In this document: piece after piece, positions 53,885-62,890 of the stretch | Layout: the number at the start of each line of letters is the position of its first letter | How positions within the stretch are numbered: position 1 is the stretch's first letter | Assembly: GCA_052174475.1 (NCBI GenBank) | Contig: JBQMRO010000023.1 | Span: forward strand, 1 to 64,000 | Origin: Arsenophonus sp052174475 | Lineage (GTDB): Bacteria; Pseudomonadota; Gammaproteobacteria; Enterobacterales; Enterobacteriaceae | Direction: 5' to 3' | DNA length: 64,000 nucleotides | Program-made: the position numbers and the translations under genes | Notes under the pieces: model-generated | Seen by the model: only the letters and a program-made list of their open reading frames with translations | What the model was told of the DNA's origin: nothing | Database searches by the model: none

Positions 53885-55550
53885 TTACTGATAAAGTCAG
53901 GAAGACAAAACATAGCTTACATGTTACACTGCCTGTATATCTTAAGTGATCAATTTATGATCTTACTACCGAAATAAATGAGGGTATAGACTGATTGAAT
54001 TTTTTATGATTTTCAAAAAGAGGCCATGCAGCGATCTGTTCAGATTCCATTTTAAGTTTTTCTACACGAAGCTATTATCCTTCCTCTAATCATGATTATC
54101 TGGAGTTTTAAGCAACGCCATAAAGGCGAACCCCCGATGATGACGCTAGATAGAACTGCATTTAGGAATGATGCATGACAGTATGCTTTCCGATGAATTC
54201 ATCACCTATAGAAAACTAGGTGACAGTTCCCCATCTTCTTAGACTCCCTCATTCTTGGAGGAGCACAAAGATAATTGGCCCAACACCCTGACAAAATACG
54301 GACAGGATGATGAGTTATATTTCTCTGAAAATATAATAAGATGGTAATATACCTAGATATACATCCCTAACTAAATTAGTTTTTCACTATTTATGATAAC
54401 TGAAATAAATTTATTGAAAATACGGTAAAGTGTTACCTCATAAATTTGTCTACTTATAAAGTAAATGTTTAGTTGTGACATTTATGCTATGGGGGTTGTC
54501 CCCGGTTTTGCGCTACTGCTGAATCTATCCTGAAAGTAGGTTCCATTACCGCCATTTTCTACCAAAACTATAAGTTAAAAATCTGCAGTTTATGCGGTTT
54601 TAAAACTACCGAATAGTGGTTAGCGTAGTATGTTCATATTTTACCACACTCGTACTAGCAACAGATTACTTTTAGTATGCCCCATCTCCTTTAGCTTTTT
54701 TTAACAATAATTAATCAAATACCTCAATGCTTTATTTCTTGCTGGTATGCAACCAACGCTATCCCACAGGGGCGGGCACACAAACAAGATATTAAAATTA
54801 GTAGCTTTTATCCTTGTATATTTACTGATTGATAACTCAATTAATATCCATACATTTATATCTCTATTAGTTATGATTATCTAGATATTAACACTCTGTA
54901 CGGCTTAAGTTATTCTTCGAAAAATAGCGATCAAAAAAATTTGGCGAGGCGCCATCCGGCTTTTATGTTACAACTATAAATATAATCTGATAAATTACAC
55001 TGCCTTTCCTGTTTTTTTCAGATATCCACATCTAAGAAGTAGTGATAGCATTACTTGAAGGCAGAGTAGGGACGTTACTGGAGAAAGTGAACTTCGTTAA
55101 AAATATGAAAGGAGTGTAGCAGAGTAAAATATCTCTGGCGCTACTTTAAAACGTTCACCGGTATTTACTCAAAACTTCGGGATTACTGAAGGTGTATAAG
55201 TAAGTTACTTTAGATAATGGTTAGAAAAAAACCGGAAAACCTAGGAGTATACTTCCACCAAGTTACAGGCTGATAAAAAGATTTCTGCGCACAGATTCAT
55301 ACAAATGCATCCTATGTGTGGAGAGAGGCTCATTTTATCAATACTGAGCTTGTTAAAACAGACAATAGAATTATTGGCAAAAAGAATGCATAAAATAAAA
55401 AATAATAGTTATTAAGCTAATACCTAGGGTTAATATTTATAAATTAGAACATTAGATCAAAGAATACAGACTTCGATTAAATATTAATTTATAATAAACT
55501 TACAGTAAACTTAATCCATTTTCTTTTAGAAAAAAAATGGTTTTGGTATA
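53885..55550 (+). mobile_element. Decayed IS91-family element, near full length
   Basis: Same architecture as the 48.06 kb copy: CSLCGFKTTE-like zinc region from 54585, then an ASTRYFYYAPSPLAFFNNN-like stretch (54650-54715), then ALFLAGMQPTLSHRGGHTN-like sequence. It also has the GATTCATACAAATGCATCC motif (55297) shared with the 3' parts of other copies. The extreme right end is replaced by the start of an IS256-like element, so one has truncated the other. Confidence 0.6.
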
Positions 55551-55569
55551 ATTATGTTGATTTCTGATA

Positions 55570-56900
55570 TACGGTGTATGCTGTATGGTGTTTCGGAGAT
55601 AGTAGCGTATCCTGCTGATTAATTTCATGAATAATTTTAACAACAGAGAGATTATATGCCATAAAATTCTACTCTACAGATATCTGCAAACCAGATATTA
55701 CCTATTTTTTCTTGCATGAACGCATCCGTTAATCCTACTGGGAGCTAATAGACGCCGTCGTTGAGTATGAACTTTAAGGCATTCCTGCGATAACATGCTG
55801 GACGCGGCTTGTCGACGGGCATCTCCATACCGTGATTGTAACAGTTATCTGCTACAGCGAACTAGACAAACTGGTATTAGCGATGTTGAGATTAAAGTGC
55901 TTAAGGTTAAAGGGATCACGGCAGCAAGAGAATATATTTCAACAACTCGTTGATACCGACTTATCTGAAACGTGCAAAAAGCAGCGAAGAGTTACCGATA
56001 TGATTGTACTTGCGAGGTACACTACCGATGATTTTCACGAAACTCTAGAGCAGTTCTCGATAATAAAAGTACATGATCTTTCTGTCAGTGCTATAGAAGA
56101 TTGAAACAGTAATCCTTTAAAGAGCATTGGTAATGTTGTCTGCATGATTTAGCGATACGCGATACGTTTATTTATAGGCCGATAACATATACCGTTTTGT
56201 CAGGCAAGCTGATCAACTTTATCTGCTGCTTATTATTAGTAGCACTGCGCATGGAAATAAGGAATTCATTGCAATCGAAGATACTTATCGAGAGTAAGAA
56301 GTAAACTGGATCGAACTTATGAATGACCTTCAAGCAAAGAGACTTAACCGCATCTCCAAACTTGGTACGGAAGATAGTACTCTTGATTTTTAGAATGCAA
56401 TGTCAAAAATATTCCTGGATATGCAGTATCGACGCCATTAGCTACACAAAATACATAATACACTGGTTTTATTTAATAAAGGTATGAAGCATAGAAAGTT
56501 AAGGGTGATTGCGGGAATTATAACTAGTAGAGAATCACGATGTGGCTAATAAATCTCTTAATATTTTGTTAATAAGGTTTTCAATGTATCATTCAACGAT
56601 TAATAAAGCTGCAGAAAGATTTAAAAGAATAACTGATATTCTATGATTTTCCGTCAGCGCACTGGGCGTTAATAAGAATGTCGAAGCCGATTGAATTGAC
56701 TTTTTTTGATAGTGAGATTATGAAAAGCGACTCGCGAAAAGTTATGCTTTAAGAATAATAACCCTTTCAATGGTATTGAAAGCTGCTTCCATCTCTTCAG
56801 AAAGCTGAAGCAGCTCAGGGAATTTTAATTTGCTTGACCCTATTCCGATAAAGAACATCTAATTTAAAGATGAAAAATAGATTTACGAAGTATCAGATCG
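55570..56900 (+). mobile_element. Decayed IS256-family (type 1) element, near full length
   Basis: Left end GTAGCGTATCCTGCTGATTA, TTATATGCCATAAAATTCTA. Then GATGTTGAGATTAAAGTGCT (55887), and the right end AAAATAGATTTACGAAGTAT (56875). A 90-codon open stretch at 55832-56104 is in the wrong frame for part of the transposase. It abuts an IS1595 fragment at 56.9 kb. Confidence 0.75.
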
Positions 56901-56904
56901 GACC

Positions 56905-57330
56905 CCTTTAGCCTTTCGTCTACACTAAATTTATTAATAACTTTCCTAATTCCTCTAAAGTCAAGTATATTCAACATGCATCACAGACAACTAAACCATT
57001 TATTCTTGTAATGTAGTTTGTTAGAGGATTTTCCAGTAATATTGTTAAATGTTTTCCTGTAATCGGGGGTTTTCAATGATATCGCTGCAACCATATGAAT
57101 ATCCCTAGTGGGTAACATGTTCACTGTGATAATATGGCAGAATAAAATAGAATGAGTTGCTTCAATTCATGAATCTATGTCATCCGACAAATTGTGATCG
57201 ATCTAACTAATGAAATGCAGCTTTTTTTCTTACATGGAGTAAGAAAAAAATCCTCTTTGATCTGTATAACTGTCTGTTTTTATGGATATCATTATGTATC
57301 AAAAAACTTTTTTTATATAGTATAAAGGGG
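56905..57330 (-). mobile_element. 5' fragment of an IS1595-family (ISPna2-like) element, minus strand
   Basis: Matches the 5' portion of the copies at 2.3-2.7 kb and 47.65-48.05 kb: ATTCAACATGCATCACAGAC, AACTAAACCATTTATTCTTG and the end motif TATATAGTATAAAGGG. The catalytic half is missing, cut by the adjacent IS256-like element. Confidence 0.65.
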
Positions 57331-57591
57331 AGATTGCTACTAATAATTTTTGTTAAAATAGCCGAAATTAACGTAGTTGTTACTAACAAACAAAAATTAT
57401 CATTTTTTTTTGGATATTTAAAATCCTTATCAAAAAATGCGAGTTTATTAAGGTTAAATTTAAGCTCTTATGGACAGTTATTAAATACTTTGTTACTGTA
57501 ACAAACATCTAGGATAAATTGTTATTACCAATTAATTTTAGTAGTGTTAAATAAATTTTTACCCAAAATAAGTGATCTATTATAGATAGAG

Positions 57592-58351
57592 ATTGTAGTA
57601 AGATTCGTCTATTTAAGTTATCTGAATGTCATTCAACAGCTAATTGAGCATTGAATTCTCGAAGTAATTAAATTCGTTTTTGAGAAAATTTATTACCTGA
57701 ACTTGAAGTGTTGACCAAACAATTTTATATTTCTTATCCATTTTTGCTTGAGGCTATTAGAAACTTGAAGTAAAAGTATTCCATTTCGCCGAGAAAAATG
57801 GCTTTGTACAAACAAATCTATACTAATGTTTTAGTAATCTACTTACCTAGATTATTTGGTATATTTAGAATCATAATTTTTATTTGTTAGATATGCGTCA
57901 TATACTTGATGGTATTAGTGCCTTTTATGCTGTTTTAAAAGGAATCAATAAAAATCTGGCTCGAATTAAGATTAGTCACATTCAAATTCATGGTATTGAA
58001 GAATGTAAGAATGTTAATGCTAAAGTTCAGACTGATATACAATATCAGCTAGTTATTACTGAACGGCTCATAATATGGTATTACTCCATATGCTTTGTTG
58101 AATGGGTTATTATTATGGGACAATAATACAATAATACTAGGCAAAATTTTGAGTGTTTATCATATCCGTAAAAAATACACGCAGCAGTAAGTAAAGATAT
58201 AACTCAAATTTTAAATCTATTATTACATGTTAACTTGAAAAAGCACATAATGATTCACATCGTTATTTAACATTTATTGAAGAGATCTTGCTGAATATCA
58301 GTTGTGAGCGTTCTTTACGTCGAGTACAGCAATATCTAAATTTAATTTAGT
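57592..58351 (+). pseudogene. pdhR: Remnant of pyruvate dehydrogenase regulator PdhR
   Basis: PdhR is the GntR/FadR-type, pyruvate-responsive repressor of the pdhR-aceEF-lpd operon. Fragments follow E. coli order: KIRLFKLSE (E. coli KIRQPKLSD), LEVLTKQFYISYPFLLEAIR (E. coli RELAKQFDVSRPSLREAIQ), and the open stretch LLDMRHILDGISAFYAVLKG (E. coli LLETRHALEGIAAYYAALR). NAKVQTDIQYQLVITE and the C-terminal SCERSLRRVQQYLN follow. Stops and frameshifts disable it. It lies 165 bases before aceE, the ancestral place, so the PDH genes have lost their local repressor. Confidence 0.85.
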
Positions 58352-58516
58352 AGTGCAAATTTTTGTTTCCGCTGCATCTCTGCATTACCGTTCTAATTTA
58401 ATTATAGAAAAAGTTTCGGCAATAGGAGCTATCTTTTTTCTTTCTGGTTTAGTAAATATCTTTGAAATATATTTCAATAACTACATTAGAAACAGATAAT
58501 AGATAAGGAATAAACC

Positions 58517-61180
58517 ATGTCAGATACGTCAAAGAATGACATGGATCCGATCGAAACTCGCGATTGGTTACAGGCGATCGAATCGGTCATCCGTGAAGAA
58601 GGTGTTGATCGTGCTCAATACCTAATTGATCAAGTGTTACAAAAAGCACATAAGTGCGGCATTAATATCGCTGCAGGTTCTAAAAAATGTGATTATATCA
58701 ACACTATTTCCGTAGAGAATGAGCCTGATTATCCAGGTAACATGGATTTAGAGCGTCGTATTCGTTCTACGATTCGTTGGAATGCTATAATGATGGTTTT
58801 ACGAGCTTCTAAAAAAAATCTGGAGTTAGGTGGTCATATGGCTTCCTTCCAATCTTCTGCAACTTTATATGAAGTCTGTTTTAATCATTTCTTCCAGGCA
58901 AGAAATGATAAAAATGGTGGAGATTTAGTTTATTTCCAAGGACATATTTCTCCTGGTATTTATGCACGTGCATTTTTAGAGGGTCGGCTCACTGAAGAGC
59001 AAATGGACAATTTTCGACAAGAAATAGATGGCAAAGGCCTTTCCTCTTATCCGCATCCTAAATTGATGCCTGAGTTTTGGCAATTTCCTACTGTGTCGAT
59101 GGGATTAGGTCCAATTACTGCAATTTATCAAGCAAAATTCTTAAAATACTTACAATATAGAGGTTTAAAAGATACTGTAGATCAGACAGTTTATGCTTTT
59201 CTTGGTGACGGTGAAATGGATGAGCCTGAATCTAAAGGTGCTATCACGATTGCGACTCGTGAAAAGTTAGATAACCTTGTTTTTGTAATTAACTGTAACT
59301 TACAACGCCTTGATGGGCCAGTTACTGGTAATGGTAAGATTGTGAATGAATTAGAAGGTATTTTTAGCGGTGCAGGATGGCAAGTTATTAAAGTGCTATG
59401 GGGTGGCCGATGGGACGAATTATTGCGTAAAGATACTTCAGGTAAATTAATTCAGTTGATGAATGAAACTTTAGACGGCGACTATCAAACATTTAAATCT
59501 AAAGATGGCGCTTATGTTCGTAAACACTTCTTTAATCGTTACCCTGAGACAAGTAACCTAGTCAAGGATATGACTGATGATGAAATATGGTCGTTAAACC
59601 GTGGAGGGCATGATCCAAAAAAAGTTTATGCTGCCTTTAAAAAAGCACAAGAAACTAAAGGTAAGCCAATAGTCATTTTAGCTCAAACAGTTAAAGGTTA
59701 TGGCATGGGCGATATTGCTGAAGGTAAAAATATTGCCCATCAGGTAAAAAAAATGAATCTGGAAGGGATTCGTCATTTCCGTGATCGCTTTAATGTGCCG
59801 GTAGCGGATCATCAAGTAGAAAAATTACCTTTTATTCTTCTTAAAGAAGAATCAGAGGAATATAAATATCTACATGAGCGTCGTCAGGCATTAGGTGGGT
59901 ATTTACCAGCACGAAGTTCTATTCTCGATGAGAAACTAGATATTCCTAGCCTAGAAGATTTTAGTCAATTGTTATCAGAACAAAATAAAGAGATCTCTAC
60001 TACGATCGCATTTATACGTGTCTTGAATGTAATGTTAAAAAATAACTCGATTAAAGATCGTCTAGTGCCAATTATTGCTGATGAAGCACGTACTTTTGGT
60101 ATGGAAGGTTTATTCCGTCAGATTGGAATCTATAGTCCAAATGGACAGCAGTATACCCCTCAGGATTGTAAGCAAGTTGCTTACTACAAAGAAGATGAAA
60201 AAGGTCAAATTCTTCAAGAAGGTATTAATGAATTGGGTGCTGGAGCCTCTTGGTTAGCTGCTGCTACATCATATAGCACGAATAACCTGCCGATGATTCC
60301 ATTTTATATTTATTATTCTATGTTTGGTTTTCAGCGTATTGGTGATCTGTTATGGGCAGCTGGAGACCAGCAAGCGCGTGGCTTTCTAATTGGCGGAACT
60401 TCAGGGCGTACTACATTAAATGGGGAAGGTTTGCAGCATGAAGATGGACATAGCCATATCCAGTCACTAACTATACCTAACTGTATCTCTTATGATCCAG
60501 CTTATGCTTATGAAGTTGCTGTGATTATACATAATGGTTTAGTTCGTATGTATGGTAAGAAACAAGAAAACATTTACTATTATATTACTACTTTGAACGA
60601 AAATTATCATATGCCAGCAATGCCTGCTGGTGTTGAAGAAGGTATTTGTAAAGGTATCTATAAACTTGAATCACTAAAAGGCGAAAAAGGGAAAATTCAA
60701 TTATTGGGATCGGGCTCAATGATGCGTCATGTTCGTAAAGCTGCAAAAATTTTGTCTAGTGAGTACGCTATTGCTTCCGATGTTTATAGTGTAACGTCGT
60801 TTACCGAATTAGCTCGTGAAGGGCAGGATTGTGAGCGTTGGAATATGTTACATCCATATGATAAACCTCGTGTACCTTATGTTGCTCAAGTCATGAATGA
60901 TATGCTTGCAGTTGCTTCAACAGATTATATGAAATTATATGCAGAACAAATTCATTCCTACATTCCGACAAGCAATTATCGTGTTTTAGGTACTGATGGT
61001 TTTGGTCGTTCAGATAGCCGTGAAAACCTCCGTCATTATTTTGAGGTTGATACTTTCTATGTGGTAGTTGCGGCGTTAGGTGAATTAGCGAAACGTGGTG
61101 AAATGGATGTAATATTAGTAGATGAAGCCATAAAAAAATATAATATCAGCCCAGAAAAAATTAATCCGCGTTTGGCGTAA
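58517..61180 (+). CDS. aceE: Pyruvate dehydrogenase E1 component
   Basis: Thiamine-diphosphate enzyme that decarboxylates pyruvate and passes the acetyl group to lipoyl domains of E2. It has 887 residues, the same as E. coli AceE. The ThDP-binding GDGEMDEPES begins at residue 230 and its INCNLQRLDGP end is near 258-268. KNIAHQVKKMN, DEARTFGMEGLFRQIGIYS, GGTSGRTTLNGEGLQHEDGH and the C-terminal TDGFGRSDSRENLRHYFEVD are all present. AAGGA precedes the ATG by about 8 bases. aceF follows after 12 bases with GAGG, so the pair is co-transcribed. The gene looks fully functional although pdhR upstream and lpd downstream are dead. Confidence 0.97.
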   Translation: MSDTSKNDMDPIETRDWLQAIESVIREEGVDRAQYLIDQVLQKAHKCGINIAAGSKKCDYINTISVENEPDYPGNMDLERRIRSTIRWNAIMMVLRASKKNLELGGHMASFQSSATLYEVCFNHFFQARNDKNGGDLVYFQGHISPGIYARAFLEGRLTEEQMDNFRQEIDGKGLSSYPHPKLMPEFWQFPTVSMGLGPITAIYQAKFLKYLQYRGLKDTVDQTVYAFLGDGEMDEPESKGAITIATREKLDNLVFVINCNLQRLDGPVTGNGKIVNELEGIFSGAGWQVIKVLWGGRWDELLRKDTSGKLIQLMNETLDGDYQTFKSKDGAYVRKHFFNRYPETSNLVKDMTDDEIWSLNRGGHDPKKVYAAFKKAQETKGKPIVILAQTVKGYGMGDIAEGKNIAHQVKKMNLEGIRHFRDRFNVPVADHQVEKLPFILLKEESEEYKYLHERRQALGGYLPARSSILDEKLDIPSLEDFSQLLSEQNKEISTTIAFIRVLNVMLKNNSIKDRLVPIIADEARTFGMEGLFRQIGIYSPNGQQYTPQDCKQVAYYKEDEKGQILQEGINELGAGASWLAAATSYSTNNLPMIPFYIYYSMFGFQRIGDLLWAAGDQQARGFLIGGTSGRTTLNGEGLQHEDGHSHIQSLTIPNCISYDPAYAYEVAVIIHNGLVRMYGKKQENIYYYITTLNENYHMPAMPAGVEEGICKGIYKLESLKGEKGKIQLLGSGSMMRHVRKAAKILSSEYAIASDVYSVTSFTELAREGQDCERWNMLHPYDKPRVPYVAQVMNDMLAVASTDYMKLYAEQIHSYIPTSNYRVLGTDGFGRSDSRENLRHYFEVDTFYVVVAALGELAKRGEMDVILVDEAIKKYNISPEKINPRLA

Positions 61181-61192
61181 GAGGTAAAATCA

Positions 61193-62791
61193 ATGTCTAT
61201 TGAAATTAATGTTCCTGATATTGGTACGGATGAATTTGAAATTACCGAAATTATGGTAAAAGTTGGCGATAAAATTGATCTTGAGCAGTCATTAATTACC
61301 GTAGAAGGTGAAAAAGCGTCAATGGAAATTCCTTCACCACAGGCTGGGGTTTTAAAAGAAATTAAAGTTGCAGTTGGTGATAAAGTAACAACTGGTAAGT
61401 TGATCATGCTATTTGATACAGCGAAAAAAGTAACAGAAACTAGCGCTAAAACAACCTTATACGAAAACACAGATAAAACAGATAGCATAAATGCGGATCG
61501 AATAAAAAGTGAATTAAAAGAAGTTATTGTACCGGATATTGGTGATGATGAGATTGAAATTACGGATATAATCGTTAATGTTGGTGATAAAATTTTCGCT
61601 GAGCAATCCCTAATTACTGTAGAAGGTAAAAATGCATCGATGAAAGTATTAGCACCTTTTGCCGGCGAAGTTAAAGAGATTAAAGTTGCTAAGGGTGATA
61701 AAGTTAAAACTGGTTCACTTATTATGATTTTTGCAGTTGATGCTGCCGCAATTCAGTCAGGTGCCAATACGGAAGCTAGGAGCGCTGAAATATCAACGAA
61801 ATCAGAGGTATCATCCCTAATAAAGGCATGCGGTGTTTCTAAATCTAAAAATGAATTTATTGAAAATGATGCGTATGTGCATGCAACACCGCTTATTCGC
61901 CGTTTAGCACGTGAATTTGGTGTTAATCTTGCTAAGATTAACGGAACTGGGCCTAAAGCTCGTATTCTACGTGAAGATATTCAGGCTTATGTTAAAGAGG
62001 TACTAAAATCTTCTGAAGCAGGGGCGACTATAGCGAGTGGTTTACCAGACATGCTATTACCGTTATCAAAAGTTGATTTTAGTAAATTTGGTGAAGTTGA
62101 AGAAGTTGAATTCGGTCGCATTCAAAAGATATCTAGCGTTAATTTAAGTCGCAACTGGGTGATGATCCCACATGTGACTATCATGGAAGATGCCGATATT
62201 ACCGAAGTAGAAGTTTTCCGTAAGCAACAAAATAAAGAGATGGAAAAGTTAAAAACAGAAGTAAAAATTACACTATTAGTTTTTGTTATGAAAGCGATTT
62301 CTCGAGCATTAGAAGAAATGCCTCGTTTCAATAGTTCAATTTCTGCGGATGCTCAGCGATTAATATTGAAAAAATATATTCATATTGGTATTGCCGTTGA
62401 TACCTCCAATAGTTTGGTTGTGCCTGTTATTCGCGATATTAATAAGAAAGGTATTATTGAACTTTCCAAGGAATTGATGGAAGTTTCGAAGAAAGCACGT
62501 GCTGGAAAGTTGACTGCGTCTGATATGCAAGGTGGAAGTTTTACTATTTCTAGCTTAGGTGGTATTGGTACGACGAATTTTACACCGATTATTAATGCAC
62601 CAGAAGTGGCTATTATGGGGCTATCTCGATCATTAATAAAACCAGTATGGAATAACAGTGAATTTGTTTCACGTCTGATATTACCTATGTCACTCTCATT
62701 TGATCATCGTGTTATTGATGGTGCAGACGGCGCGCGTTTCGTCACTCGTATAGCACAATTAATGAGTGATATTCGCCGTTTAGTTATGTAA
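61193..62791 (+). CDS. aceF: Pyruvate dehydrogenase E2 (dihydrolipoyl acetyltransferase), second lipoyl site lost
   Basis: Core of the PDH complex: carries acetyl groups on lipoyl-lysines and transfers them to CoA. It has 532 residues with two lipoyl domains (about 1-80 and 104-180; E. coli has three). Then come the peripheral subunit-binding domain (VHATPLIRRLAREFGVNLAK to LREDIQAYV, about residues 225-265) and the catalytic domain ending with HRVIDGADGARF (His505, Asp509). Domain 1 has the lipoylation motif VEGEKASM with Lys41. Domain 2 reads VEGKNASM: the normal Lys position (147) is Asn, with a Lys one residue earlier. Only one lipoyl group per chain is therefore expected. The linkers are not Ala/Pro-rich as in E. 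coli, which is explained by AT bias. lpd, the E3 gene, is a pseudogene directly downstream. Confidence 0.95.
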   Translation: MSIEINVPDIGTDEFEITEIMVKVGDKIDLEQSLITVEGEKASMEIPSPQAGVLKEIKVAVGDKVTTGKLIMLFDTAKKVTETSAKTTLYENTDKTDSINADRIKSELKEVIVPDIGDDEIEITDIIVNVGDKIFAEQSLITVEGKNASMKVLAPFAGEVKEIKVAKGDKVKTGSLIMIFAVDAAAIQSGANTEARSAEISTKSEVSSLIKACGVSKSKNEFIENDAYVHATPLIRRLAREFGVNLAKINGTGPKARILREDIQAYVKEVLKSSEAGATIASGLPDMLLPLSKVDFSKFGEVEEVEFGRIQKISSVNLSRNWVMIPHVTIMEDADITEVEVFRKQQNKEMEKLKTEVKITLLVFVMKAISRALEEMPRFNSSISADAQRLILKKYIHIGIAVDTSNSLVVPVIRDINKKGIIELSKELMEVSKKARAGKLTASDMQGGSFTISSLGGIGTTNFTPIINAPEVAIMGLSRSLIKPVWNNSEFVSRLILPMSLSFDHRVIDGADGARFVTRIAQLMSDIRRLVM

Positions 62792-62890
62792 TTTACAGAC
62801 CAACTATAAATTGCTCTATTTTATTATTAGTAATTATAGAATTTTTCTTTTATTCTCCGCCACCTACACCGGACAATAAAAGTAAGAGGT
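62792..62890. other. aceF-lpd intergenic region
   Basis: About 100 bases without structure. In E. coli lpd has its own promoter in this gap; none is recognisable here. Confidence 0.3.

Noticed and set aside
55832..56104. 90-codon open frame as a novel gene
   Set aside because: It runs along a decayed IS256-like transposase in the wrong frame for part of its length; the same DNA in other copies shows the true frame elsewhere.
57207..57389. 60-codon minus frame upstream of pdhR
   Set aside because: Overlaps the end of an IS1595 fragment and is low-complexity AT sequence.
61057..61488. 143-codon open frame opposite aceE/aceF
   Set aside because: Antisense shadow spanning two conserved genes; no ribosome site and low-complexity composition.
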